From assembly GCA_009779525.1 (NCBI GenBank), contig WREB01000002.1, positions 1 through 19,757 of the forward strand: DNA of 19,757 nt. The letters run 5' to 3'. The position numbers and the translations under genes are program-made. This document shows, piece after piece, positions 1 through 8,020 of this stretch. The DNA comes from Defluviitaleaceae bacterium. Its GTDB lineage: Bacteria > Bacillota_A > Clostridia > Lachnospirales > WQUN01. Numbering within the stretch: position 1 is the stretch's first letter; every line of letters begins with the position of its first letter. The notes under the pieces were generated by a model that was given only the letters and a program-made list of their open reading frames with translations, did no database searches and was not told the origin of the DNA.

Positions 1-918
1 AACCGAGTTAAATTTAGGCCCGAGCAGCCCCGCGTGCTTTCGCATATGGCAAAGCACCCCGTCAAAGGATCCGAAAAAGATTACGTGCCTCAACTGGTTC
101 AGTTTGTCCGGGCCGACCGTCTGCGCCGCGACGCGTTCGCGCAAAAGCGCGAGGTTTTTTTCCGAAGCCGCCGCGCAAGCGACGCCCGCGCCGGCGAAGC
201 TTATCTTCGAAAACGAGGTGAATACGACCGGCCTTTCCGGGTTGCCTGCCCGGGCGCATTCGTCGAATATGTTAGCCGCGGCGGGGAGCTCCCCCCTGAA
301 GTTGTGCACGCAGTACGCGTTGTCCCAAAAAATTCGAAAATTTTCGTTGGCGGCCTTCATTTTTGCGAGGCGGCGGACAGTTTCGCGCGAATAGACGCGG
401 CCCGTCGGGTTGGAAAAAACCGGAACGCACCAAATGCCGGCGACCCGGGCGTCGCTTGCGGCGGCGCGTTCGGTTTCGTCCATGTCGGGCCCGCTTTGCG
501 TCATGTCGACCGGGACCATTTCGATCCCGAGGTAATCGCAGATGTTATGGTGCCTGTCGTAGCCGGGGACAGGGCAGATGAATTTTATCGGGCGTTCCCA
601 AATTTTATACAAAAAAGTCGCCGCGCAGTCGAACATCATGTTTAAACTCGAATTGCCCCCGACGATAATTTCGCGGGGGCTTGTCCCAAGCATATCCGAA
701 AAGATTTTTTTCATTTCGGGAAGGCCGTCGTTGTTACCATAATTGCGGCCGTCCGCGCCGCCGGAAGTCGTGTGGAGACCGGGTCTTAGGCAGTCGAGCA
801 GCCCGTCGGACAAAGAAAGCTGCGCGGCGTCCGGCCTGCCGCGAGACATGTCGAGGTTAAGGCCCATTGCTTTGTATTTTTTATATTCGCCTATTAATCC
901 GTTTGCAACGTTGTCCAA
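1..918 (-). CDS. PLP-dependent aminotransferase, PF12897 (MocR-like/aspartate aminotransferase) type, C-terminus cut by window edge
   Basis: The 306 visible codons are open to the window edge; the family usually has about 420-430 residues, so roughly the last quarter is missing. Fold-type I PLP landmarks are present: NPTG at 170-173, D199 and Y202 in WDNAY (contacts to the PLP pyridine nitrogen and hydroxyl), and the presumed Schiff-base lysine K238 in SFSK. The N-terminal GLNLDMSRGRP segment (19-29) is typical of the PF12897 group, whose studied members transaminate aspartate; the substrate here is not known. I chose the TTG at 918 because an in-frame TAA lies three codons upstream, the next ATG would remove 17 residues including the YKKYKAMG lead-in, and a GAGGA sits about 10 nt upstream. 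It lies 6 nt after the UroD-family gene and is probably the last visible gene of the exporter operon. Confidence 0.85.
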   Translation of the reverse strand, partial: MDNVANGLIGEYKKYKAMGLNLDMSRGRPDAAQLSLSDGLLDCLRPGLHTTSGGADGRNYGNNDGLPEMKKIFSDMLGTSPREIIVGGNSSLNMMFDCAATFLYKIWERPIKFICPVPGYDRHHNICDYLGIEMVPVDMTQSGPDMDETERAAASDARVAGIWCVPVFSNPTGRVYSRETVRRLAKMKAANENFRIFWDNAYCVHNFRGELPAAANIFDECARAGNPERPVVFTSFSKISFAGAGVACAAASEKNLALLRERVAAQTVGPDKLNQLRHVIFFGSFDGVLCHMRKHAGLLGPKFNSV

Positions 919-924
919 TCCGTT

Positions 925-1977
925 TTATTCCTCCGAAGCCGTATCGTTCGCTTTAGCGGGGCGCGCCAGCCCCTTCGCCGCGCGCGCCATCGCGAGGACG
1001 TTTTCGGGCGGCACGTTCGGGAGTATCGCCTCGTGGCTCGGCGAAATGATTATGTTGGGCCCGAGTATATCATACACCCGCGCCACCTCGTCCGCGATTT
1101 GCGAAGGACTGGCGTTTACGAAGAAACTCTGCGCGTCGATCCCGCCTAGAAACGCGATGTCGCCCTTGTACTTGGCGAGCTCGGCCGCCGACATTCCGGC
1201 GGCTTGCGCCTGTATCGGGTGAAGCAGGTCGACTCCGGCGTCGATTAGCATCGGGATTATCCGGTAGATCGAGCCGCAGCAGTGCATCGCGACTTTTTTC
1301 CCGTGTTTTTTGCCGACGGAAACGAGCCGCTTGATTGTGGGCAGCGCGAAACGCCTGAAGCAGTCCGGCGATATGAAAAGGTCCTGCTGCGTTCCGAAGT
1401 CGTTTCCGAAAAACATTATGTCGGCGCGGTCCCCGAGCCCCGAAAACAGCGCCTCGTTTGAGGCGACGCAGCAGTCCGCCACCCTTTCGGTGACGGCCTC
1501 GACGATTTTCGGGTTTTCGTGCATCAAAACGAAGTAGCGCTCCATCCCGAAAAAAGCGGCGACTATATGGAAGAACGGGCTCCAGTCGCCGGTGAATACC
1601 GCCTTGTCGGGATGCTTGTCTATTTCCGCGTAGATATGCGAATAATCGTAGTCTTGCCGTTTCGGCCACGCGTACATAGACTCGACGTCCGCCAGGGTTT
1701 CGGCCCCGCGCAATACCCCTCCCGCCGCGTGCCCTATGTGCGACTCGATTCCCCTGTACGGATCGAGGGCCTGGTCCGGATCTTTTAAGCCGCCCCACGC
1801 GCCGATCCACCTGCAGTCGTCTTCCAAATAAGAATAGATCGCCTCGCGCGTCGGCGCGATGCCCCAGGCGCCGGAGAGTATCGGTACGATTGCGTCGCTC
1901 GGATGGCCGGTCCAAAAGGCGGCGCCGTCCCCCCTGCGGTTGATTATTTCTAAAACCCTCCGGCGCGGCGCGTCCAT
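925..1977 (-). CDS. Uroporphyrinogen decarboxylase family (URO-D/MtaA-like) protein, not HemE
   Basis: This 350-residue protein matches the URO-D/CIMS-like TIM-barrel superfamily. The N-terminal substrate-binding motif of true uroporphyrinogen decarboxylase (RQAGRY) is absent; the equivalent region reads FWTGHPSD (21-28). A conserved segment MHCCGS (231-236) gives an H-x-C pair (H232, C234) like the zinc ligands of MtaA-type corrinoid methyltransferases. The expected third Cys near the C-terminus is missing, and SPSHEA (312-317) offers H315 instead. Related proteins often transfer methyl groups with a corrinoid protein, but no corrinoid protein or activase gene is present here, so the reaction is unknown. 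The ATG overlaps the upstream exporter stop by one base (TGATG), which implies translational coupling. It is cytoplasmic, with no signal peptide or membrane segment. Confidence 0.85.
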   Translation of the reverse strand: MDAPRRRVLEIINRRGDGAAFWTGHPSDAIVPILSGAWGIAPTREAIYSYLEDDCRWIGAWGGLKDPDQALDPYRGIESHIGHAAGGVLRGAETLADVESMYAWPKRQDYDYSHIYAEIDKHPDKAVFTGDWSPFFHIVAAFFGMERYFVLMHENPKIVEAVTERVADCCVASNEALFSGLGDRADIMFFGNDFGTQQDLFISPDCFRRFALPTIKRLVSVGKKHGKKVAMHCCGSIYRIIPMLIDAGVDLLHPIQAQAAGMSAAELAKYKGDIAFLGGIDAQSFFVNASPSQIADEVARVYDILGPNIIISPSHEAILPNVPPENVLAMARAAKGLARPAKANDTASEE

Positions 1978-3971
1978 CAGCAGGCGTCCTCGAACTGGCT
2001 GTTGTAAAGCTCCGCGTAGAAGCCTTCTTTCGCTAAAAGCTCCCCGTGCGTCCCCTGTTCGACTATGTCGCCGTCGCGCATCACGAGTATCAGGTCCGCG
2101 TTTCGTATCGTCGAGAGCCTGTGTGCGATTATGAAGCTGGTCCTGCCCTTCATCAGGTGGTCCATCGCCTTTTGGATCTGCATCTCGGTGCGCGTGTCGA
2201 CGCTCGAAGTCGCTTCGTCGAGTATGAGTATGCCCGGGTCGGCGAGTATTGAGCGCGCGATTGTCAGAAGCTGCTTCTGGCCCTGCGAAATGTTGTCCGC
2301 TTCCTCGTTTATCATCATCTTATAACCATCTGGCAGCGAAAGGATGAAGTGGTGCGCCTGCGCGGCCTTGGCCGCCTCCCTCACCTCGTCGTCGGTCGCG
2401 TCGAGCTTGCCGTAGCGGATGTTGTCGGCGATAGTTCCGTTGAAGAGCCAGGTGTCCTGAAGCACCATGCCGAAGCAGGAGCGGAGCCCGTCGCGCGAAT
2501 AAAGCCGAATGTCGTTGCCGTCAAGCGTGATCCTGCCGCCGTCGACGTCGTAGAAACGCATCAGAAGCTTAACGATCGTGGTCTTTCCCGCGCCGGTTGG
2601 GCCAACGATTGCGACTTTTCTGCCCGGGAAAACTTCCGCGTTAAAATCGTGTATGACCTGCTTTTCGGGACCGTAGCCGAACGATACGCCGTCGAAACCG
2701 ACGAGCCTCCCCTCGTTTTTGCCCGGGACGATCGCGTCGGGGGCGTCGGGGTCTTCCTCCGCCTCGCCTAGGAAGGCGAAAACGCGCTCGGCGGCAGCCG
2801 CGGTCTGCTGCAGGATGTTGGCGATGTTGGCGACCTGCGATATCGGCATGTTAAACTGCCTGACATACTGGATGAACGCCTGGATGCCGCCGACGGTCAT
2901 CCGGCCGTTGGCTGCAAGCGCGCCGCCGACTATGCAAATCGCGACGTAGCCGATGTTACCGATCAGGTTCGTAATCGGCATCATCAGGCCCGAAATGAAG
3001 ATTGATTTCCAGTTCGATTCGTACAGCGCCTTGTTGTGCTCGCCGAATTTTTCCATCGAGGCTTCCTCGCCGCCGAACGCCTTGACCACGACGTGGCTCG
3101 CGAACATTTCCTCGATGTGGCCGTTTAGCAACCCGAGGTTCCGCTGCTGGGCGTTGAAGTATTTTTGCGATTTTTTGACGAGAAGCATTATGAAAACCAT
3201 CGAGCAGGGCAGAATCAACATCGAGACGAGCGTCAGCCAGACGCTGATCGTTAACATCATCACGATAATGCCTATTATAGAAGTGACTGACGTGATTATT
3301 TGGGTGAGGCTCTGGCTCATTGAGTTGCTTATCACGTCCACGTCGTTGGTTATTCGCGACATCACGTCGCCGTGGGACGCCGTGTCAAAGTATTTGAGCG
3401 GTAGCCTGTGTATCTTCGACTGTATGTCGTTGCGCAGCCTGTAGGTCACCTTCATGCTGACTCCGGCCATCAGGTAGCCCTGCATGTAGGAGAATAAAAC
3501 GCTGATACCGTAAAGTACCGCGAGTTGCAATAATATCGCGGCGATTTTATCGAAGTTGACGCCGCCCGCGCCGGCGACCTGCCTCATCAGGCCGTTAAAC
3601 AGTTCGTCGGTCGCGCCGCCCAGGATGCGCGGGCATATGGTCGCGAACACGGTTCCCGTGATCGCGATCAGCCAGACGATTATTATCACCGCGAGGTGCT
3701 TCTTCAAATACGCGATGAGTTTCTTGAACGTCCCCTTAAAATCCTTCGCCCGCTCGCCGGGCATCATGTGGCCCATCGGCCCGCCGCCCGGCCTTCCGCC
3801 CCCGGGGCCCGGCCTTCCTCCCGGACCCGGGCCGGGCCCGTGGAAGCCCGCGGGCCCCGTCGGCCGGCGCATCGGTCCGTGCGGACTACCCGGACCCGCG
3901 GACGGCTGCCTCAATGCATGATTTATAATTTCGGGTTTCGGCGCGCGCGCTTCTTCTTGATTCTTCTTCAT
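1977..3971 (-). CDS. ABC exporter half-transporter B (catalytic-site subunit of a heterodimer)
   Basis: This 664-residue protein has an N-terminal six-helix exporter domain and a C-terminal ATPase domain. ATPase motifs: Walker A GPTGAGKTT (457-465), Q-loop VLQD, signature ISQGQ (561-565), Walker B ILILDEATSS with the catalytic E586, and H-loop H617 (AHR). The signature departs from LSGGQ, as expected of the subunit whose signature faces the partner's degenerate site. Residues about 26-71 form a Pro/Gly/Arg-rich cytoplasmic tail before KDFKGTFKKL. I chose ATG 3971, 28 codons inside the longest frame, because GGAGGT lies 6-7 nt upstream and the ATG overlaps the partner's TGA (ATGA). It resembles the BmrCD and TM287/288 multidrug exporters; the substrate cannot be read from the sequence. 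Confidence 0.92.
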   Translation of the reverse strand: MKKNQEEARAPKPEIINHALRQPSAGPGSPHGPMRRPTGPAGFHGPGPGPGGRPGPGGGRPGGGPMGHMMPGERAKDFKGTFKKLIAYLKKHLAVIIIVWLIAITGTVFATICPRILGGATDELFNGLMRQVAGAGGVNFDKIAAILLQLAVLYGISVLFSYMQGYLMAGVSMKVTYRLRNDIQSKIHRLPLKYFDTASHGDVMSRITNDVDVISNSMSQSLTQIITSVTSIIGIIVMMLTISVWLTLVSMLILPCSMVFIMLLVKKSQKYFNAQQRNLGLLNGHIEEMFASHVVVKAFGGEEASMEKFGEHNKALYESNWKSIFISGLMMPITNLIGNIGYVAICIVGGALAANGRMTVGGIQAFIQYVRQFNMPISQVANIANILQQTAAAAERVFAFLGEAEEDPDAPDAIVPGKNEGRLVGFDGVSFGYGPEKQVIHDFNAEVFPGRKVAIVGPTGAGKTTIVKLLMRFYDVDGGRITLDGNDIRLYSRDGLRSCFGMVLQDTWLFNGTIADNIRYGKLDATDDEVREAAKAAQAHHFILSLPDGYKMMINEEADNISQGQKQLLTIARSILADPGILILDEATSSVDTRTEMQIQKAMDHLMKGRTSFIIAHRLSTIRNADLILVMRDGDIVEQGTHGELLAKEGFYAELYNSQFEDAC

Positions 3972-6226
3972 CGCGCGACCTCCTTCCCGTCGTCGACGCC
4001 TTGGCGCGTTCCGTCGGTCAGCTGCGATGTCGCTATTTCGTTGTACGCCGGGCATGTCTCAAGCAGCTGGCCGTGTTTTCCGATTCCGGCGATACGCCCC
4101 TCGTCGAGCACGATTATCTGGTCGGCGCCCATGATAGTCCCGACCCGCTGCGCCACGACGATCACCGTCTTGTCCCCAGTTCGCTTTGCCAGCGCCTTGC
4201 GCAAGTTGGCGTCCGTCTTAAAATCGAGCGCGGAAAAGCTGTCGTCGAATATCAAAATCTCCGGGTCTTTCGCGAGCGCCCGAGCGATGCTCAAGCGCTG
4301 CTTCTGGCCGCCGGAAACGTTGGTCGCATCCTGCGTGATTTCGGAGTCGTACCTTTCCGGCCGCTCCTCTATGAAATCAAGCGCCTGCGCGATTTCCGCG
4401 GCGGCTTCCGTATCGGCTGCGCTTGCGTCGGGCGCCCCGTAGTTAATGTTCGAGCGGATCGTGCCCGCAAGCAGCGTCCCCTTTTGCGGGACATAGCCGG
4501 TCTTGGCGCGAAGGTCCGCCTGCCTTACCTTCCGTATGTCGACGCCGTCGACCATGATGCAGCCCTCCGTCACGTCGTAGAAGCGCATCAGCAGATTGGC
4601 GACCGTGGATTTACCGGAACCCGTCGCGCCTATGATCGCCGTGGTCTGCCCGGGTTTGGCGGTGAACGTTATCCCGCTTAGCGCGTCGGCTTCGGCGTTT
4701 TGGTAGCGGAAGCCGACGTCCTTAAACTCGACTAGGCCCGAGACTCCCTTTTCAAAAGCGAGGGGCTCCGGCGGATCCGAAATCGTTATTTCGGTTTCCA
4801 ACACCTCGGCGATACGCTCGCCCGAAACCGCCGCGCGCGGAATGAACACGAACATCATCGCCATCATCATGAAAGACATTATTATCTGCATCGAATACTG
4901 CATGAAGGCGAGCATGTCCCCGACTTGCATCGCTGATTCGGCGATCATGTTTGCGCCGACCCAGACGATGAGCAAAGTCACCCCGTTCATAATCAGGGTT
5001 ATCATCGGGAACGAAAACGCCATCGCGCGCTGGACGAACAAATTAGTCTTAGTCAGCTCCGCGTTGGCCTTATCAAACCTCCCGCGCTCGTGCCCCTGTG
5101 TCCCGAAAGCGCGGATCACCATGAGCCCGCCGAGCGTCTCGCGGGTCACGAGGTTAAGCCTGTCGATCAGCTTTTGGATAATCTTGAAGCGCGGGGTGGA
5201 AATCGAGATCAAAATAATGACGACTCCGATCAAAACGATCACCGCGAGCGCGATTATCCAGCTCATCGATACGGATTTTCGCAGCGCCATTATGGTTCCG
5301 CCAATCCCCATGATCGGAGCGAAGCACATCATCCTTATCCCCATCCCGACGAGCATCTGCACCTGCTGCACGTCGTTCGTGCAGCGCGTGATAAGCGATG
5401 CGGACGAAAACTTGTCGAACTCGTGATGGGAAAAACTCTCGACTTTCGCGAAGAGGTCCTTGCGGAGGTTCCTTGCGGCGCCCGCGGCGATCCTCGGCGC
5501 GAGAAGTCCCACTAGCACCGAGGAAATGCCGCCGAGAAACGTTATCAGAAGCATCTGCGCCCCGATTTTTACGATGTAGCGAAGCTGTATCGCGTACGTG
5601 TCGACGCCGAGCTCCTCGTAAAAAGCCTTCGCCATCATGGCCCCGGCCTGCCTCGCAAACGATTCGCCGAACGCGTTTTCGCCTCCCGCGCCGCCCTCGG
5701 CGCCTGCCGACATCTGTATCATGGCGTGCGCGGCGTACATCATTTTAAGGTCGATCGTCTGTCCCATCGCGTTCGCTTCGTTCGCCGGGTTCGATTCGTT
5801 TGGATCGGAAGCCGCGGCCGCCAGGTCCCTCGCTTTCGCCAAGAAATTATACGCCGCGTCGCCAAAAGCTTTGTCGATCGCGGGAGCAGTGTCTATCCTG
5901 ACGTAGACGAAATCCCCCATCGCGGGGTAGCGGACGACGCACGGCGTCCCACTTCTGTCCAAATCGTTCGCCGCGCGTCTTTCGTAAAGCGCGGCGGCGA
6001 GTTCTTTCGCCTCCGGCTCCATGTAGCAAAGCATCATCGCGAAACCCTCGGGGGATATCGCGTCGGGCGCGGCATTGTCGATACCGCCCTGCTGCAGGCC
6101 GGTGTTTACGATCCCCGACATCAGGTCCGGCAGCTTAAGGTCGCACATCGCCTGTCCGAACAGAAAGGCCAGGGCCACGAAGACCCACGGTAGAAAAGGT
6201 TTGAGGTATTTTTTTATCCTAAGCAT
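3968..6226 (-). CDS. ABC exporter half-transporter A (degenerate-site subunit of a heterodimer)
   Basis: This 752-residue membrane ATPase is probably the first gene of the operon. ATPase motifs: Walker A GATGSGKST (533-541), Q581, signature VSGGQ (637-641). Two catalytic positions are changed: Walker B reads ILIFDD, so Asp662 replaces the catalytic Glu, and the H-loop reads VVAQR, so Gln693 replaces His. Such changes mark the degenerate-site subunit of heterodimeric exporters, where ATP binds but is hydrolysed poorly. Between the first helix (about 12-30) and the second (about 216-243) there is a large hydrophilic insertion (about 45-215) that should face outward. The ATG follows GAGGCGCAG. 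The gene overlaps subunit B by 4 nt, so the two are very likely made together. Confidence 0.92.
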   Translation of the reverse strand: MLRIKKYLKPFLPWVFVALAFLFGQAMCDLKLPDLMSGIVNTGLQQGGIDNAAPDAISPEGFAMMLCYMEPEAKELAAALYERRAANDLDRSGTPCVVRYPAMGDFVYVRIDTAPAIDKAFGDAAYNFLAKARDLAAAASDPNESNPANEANAMGQTIDLKMMYAAHAMIQMSAGAEGGAGGENAFGESFARQAGAMMAKAFYEELGVDTYAIQLRYIVKIGAQMLLITFLGGISSVLVGLLAPRIAAGAARNLRKDLFAKVESFSHHEFDKFSSASLITRCTNDVQQVQMLVGMGIRMMCFAPIMGIGGTIMALRKSVSMSWIIALAVIVLIGVVIILISISTPRFKIIQKLIDRLNLVTRETLGGLMVIRAFGTQGHERGRFDKANAELTKTNLFVQRAMAFSFPMITLIMNGVTLLIVWVGANMIAESAMQVGDMLAFMQYSMQIIMSFMMMAMMFVFIPRAAVSGERIAEVLETEITISDPPEPLAFEKGVSGLVEFKDVGFRYQNAEADALSGITFTAKPGQTTAIIGATGSGKSTVANLLMRFYDVTEGCIMVDGVDIRKVRQADLRAKTGYVPQKGTLLAGTIRSNINYGAPDASAADTEAAAEIAQALDFIEERPERYDSEITQDATNVSGGQKQRLSIARALAKDPEILIFDDSFSALDFKTDANLRKALAKRTGDKTVIVVAQRVGTIMGADQIIVLDEGRIAGIGKHGQLLETCPAYNEIATSQLTDGTRQGVDDGKEVAR

Positions 6227-6254
6227 CTGCGCCTCGCGGATATGGGTTGTTTTT

Positions 6255-6282
6255 ATTCTATAATCACGATGTTAAAATGCAA
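6255..6282 (-). promoter_or_regulatory. Candidate sigma-A promoter of the ABC exporter operon
   Basis: On the minus strand TTGCAT (6277-6282) and TAGAAT (6255-6260) are 16 nt apart, 29 nt upstream of the exporter ATG, in the AT-rich gap between the divergent exporter and recX genes. The match is moderate. A perfect TATAAT also occurs on the plus strand at 6259-6264 and could serve recX, but no -35 element lies at the right distance from it. Confidence 0.35.
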
Positions 6283-6312
6283 GCATGAAATATTTAGCGC
6301 AGGGCGTTTCGG

Positions 6313-6777
6313 TTGGAAAATAGGGACGAAGAGTTCGCTCGGGCGAGGGACGCCGCGCTTGCGATGCTGTCAAGATCCCCGCGAAGCCGCCGCGAAATAG
6401 AAGATAGGCTCGGCGAAAAGGGCTTTGGCTGCGATTCGGTTAAGCGCGCCGTCGCTTTAATGATAAAATGCAACTACGTAAACGACGCCGAATACGCGCG
6501 CGACTATGTCAAAAGCCGGATCGCGGCCGGAAACTACGGCCCGTACCGCGTCAGGGCGGAGCTTAGGGCGAAGGGAATCGACGCGGGGCAAATCGAGGAC
6601 GCCCTGGCGCAATCAAGCGAAGACTACGACGAGGCGGAGGCGGTCCGCGCGCTGCTTTTAAGGAAACGAATCGACGCGGGCGAAATTGATAGAAGCGAAC
6701 GCAAGCGCATCGAGGAAATGCTCGGGCGCAGGGGCTTTTCGTTCCAGGCTATCAAGGAGGCGCTAAGGGTTGAATAA
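6313..6777 (+). CDS. recX: Regulatory protein RecX
   Basis: This 154-residue, highly charged, all-helical protein fits RecX, which binds RecA filaments and limits their strand-exchange activity in the cytoplasm. Three repeated three-helix modules are visible: ALAMLSRSPRSRREIEDRL (about 15-33), NYVNDAEYARDYVKSRI (about 54-70) followed by GPYRVRAELRAKGI, and a C-terminal RIEEMLGRRGFSFQAIKEAL (about 132-151). Length is normal for the family. The start is TTG at 6313: an in-frame TAG lies close upstream and the first in-frame ATG would remove the first 16 residues. The ribosome site is weak (AGGG). It is divergent from the exporter operon, and its end overlaps the start of the TPR gene, so the two are probably co-transcribed. 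recA is not in the window. Confidence 0.88.
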   Translation: MENRDEEFARARDAALAMLSRSPRSRREIEDRLGEKGFGCDSVKRAVALMIKCNYVNDAEYARDYVKSRIAAGNYGPYRVRAELRAKGIDAGQIEDALAQSSEDYDEAEAVRALLLRKRIDAGEIDRSERKRIEEMLGRRGFSFQAIKEALRVE

Positions 6778-8020
6778 GATAGCATACTTCAGGAAACTGG
6801 TTCGCGAGAAATACGAGATGAGGGCGTTTCCCGACGCCGCGGCAATCGGCGAGGCGCTGATTACGGAGCATCGGATTACGAACGCCGCCAGCGGGGCCGC
6901 CTACGCCGACGATCTTTTCAACCTCGCGCGCGTCTACGACGAAATGGGCGCGGCCGAACGCGCGACATCTCTTTACATGGAATCGGTGAACAAGATCGTC
7001 GCGGAGCAAGGCGACACGGCCCCGCTCGTGATAAGGCTCAACAACCTCGGGGCGATGCTCAATAAGCGCGGGAGCGCGGACGCGGCCTACAGGGTGTTCC
7101 TGCACGCCGCGGTCATAACGCGGGGCGCCGAGGCGACGGACGAAAGCAAGACGGCCGACGCGCTTTATAATTTGGCCAACGCCGCCGCCGACGCAGGGCG
7201 CCGCGAGGAGGCGAGAAACCTGCACAAAGAAGCGTTGTCAATCCGCGAAAGAATCGGGGCGCCAAACGCCGACTTGGTCCACAGCCTGCATTCCCTCGCG
7301 TTTTTATTCGAGGACGCCGAAACGATAGAGCAGGCGATCGCCTATGCGGACGCGGCTAAAGCGAAGGCATTGGGGACAGACGAATACTTCGGCGCGTGCT
7401 ATTACTTAGCCGAGCTATTATCCGCGGGCAGGAAGCACGCCGAAGCCAGGCCCCTGTACGAAGCCGTGCTCGACTGGATCGAGGGCGAGGGCGGGACGGG
7501 GCACAGCGCGTACATAAACGCGGCGACGAGGCTCGCGCACTCCATCGCGGGAGCGGGAGAAGAAAGGGAAGCGCTTTCCATCATGAACTCCGTTTTGGAA
7601 ACGCTCGAAAAAAGGCTGAACGGGGACTACTTGTGCAAGGCCGGCTGCCTTTGGAACCTGGCGGCGCTGCACCGGAAGCTAGGCGAACCGGAGGAAGCCG
7701 CGAAGCTTGCGTACGGTTCGATGATGATAAAGGCACGGCTGATCGGCCCCGGTTCGCGCGAAACGCTTGCGGACGCGATGCTTCTGACAGAGATCTACTT
7801 CGAGAGCGGGCTTCTCGACAAAGCGGTCGAGACGCTTGTCTACATACTGATGCATTCCGACTTCGCCGACGCGAAGGAATCCGCGCAGAAAATGCTCGGT
7901 ATGCTCGGCAGGTCAGGCAGCAAAAACCTAAGCGAATTCGCCAGGCTGCTCGAAAAGCTGGACGACCCCGCAGAGCTTTCGCGGATAATGGATATCTGGC
8001 GCCAAAACGACGGTGTTTAA
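6770..8020 (+). CDS. TPR-repeat protein (kinesin-light-chain-like repeats), function unknown
   Basis: This 416-residue soluble protein has no signal peptide or membrane segment. Eight TPR-like helix pairs can be aligned by their landmark N/L-L-A and a glycine near the inter-helix turn, starting near residues 51, 92, 134, 175, 212, 254, 296 and 338. The spacing is about 42 residues (once 37), which is the kinesin-light-chain/TPR_10/TPR_12 type and not the 34-residue classic repeat. Such arrays are protein-binding scaffolds; the partner is unknown. The TTG start at 6770 lies within the last codons of recX (8-nt overlap) and follows a strong AAGGAGG about 9 nt upstream inside recX. The stop codon shares TTAA with the convergent solute-binding protein gene. 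Confidence 0.8.
   Translation: MNKIAYFRKLVREKYEMRAFPDAAAIGEALITEHRITNAASGAAYADDLFNLARVYDEMGAAERATSLYMESVNKIVAEQGDTAPLVIRLNNLGAMLNKRGSADAAYRVFLHAAVITRGAEATDESKTADALYNLANAAADAGRREEARNLHKEALSIRERIGAPNADLVHSLHSLAFLFEDAETIEQAIAYADAAKAKALGTDEYFGACYYLAELLSAGRKHAEARPLYEAVLDWIEGEGGTGHSAYINAATRLAHSIAGAGEEREALSIMNSVLETLEKRLNGDYLCKAGCLWNLAALHRKLGEPEEAAKLAYGSMMIKARLIGPGSRETLADAMLLTEIYFESGLLDKAVETLVYILMHSDFADAKESAQKMLGMLGRSGSKNLSEFARLLEKLDDPAELSRIMDIWRQNDGV

Noticed and set aside
1070..1915. A 281-codon open frame on the minus strand within the UroD-family gene
   Set aside because: It is an alternative frame of a well-supported gene, and its product is extremely Arg-rich with no motif.
4001..4681. A 226-codon open frame antisense to the exporter subunit A ATPase domain
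   Set aside because: The opposite strand has complete ABC ATPase motifs, and this frame has no domain or ribosome site.
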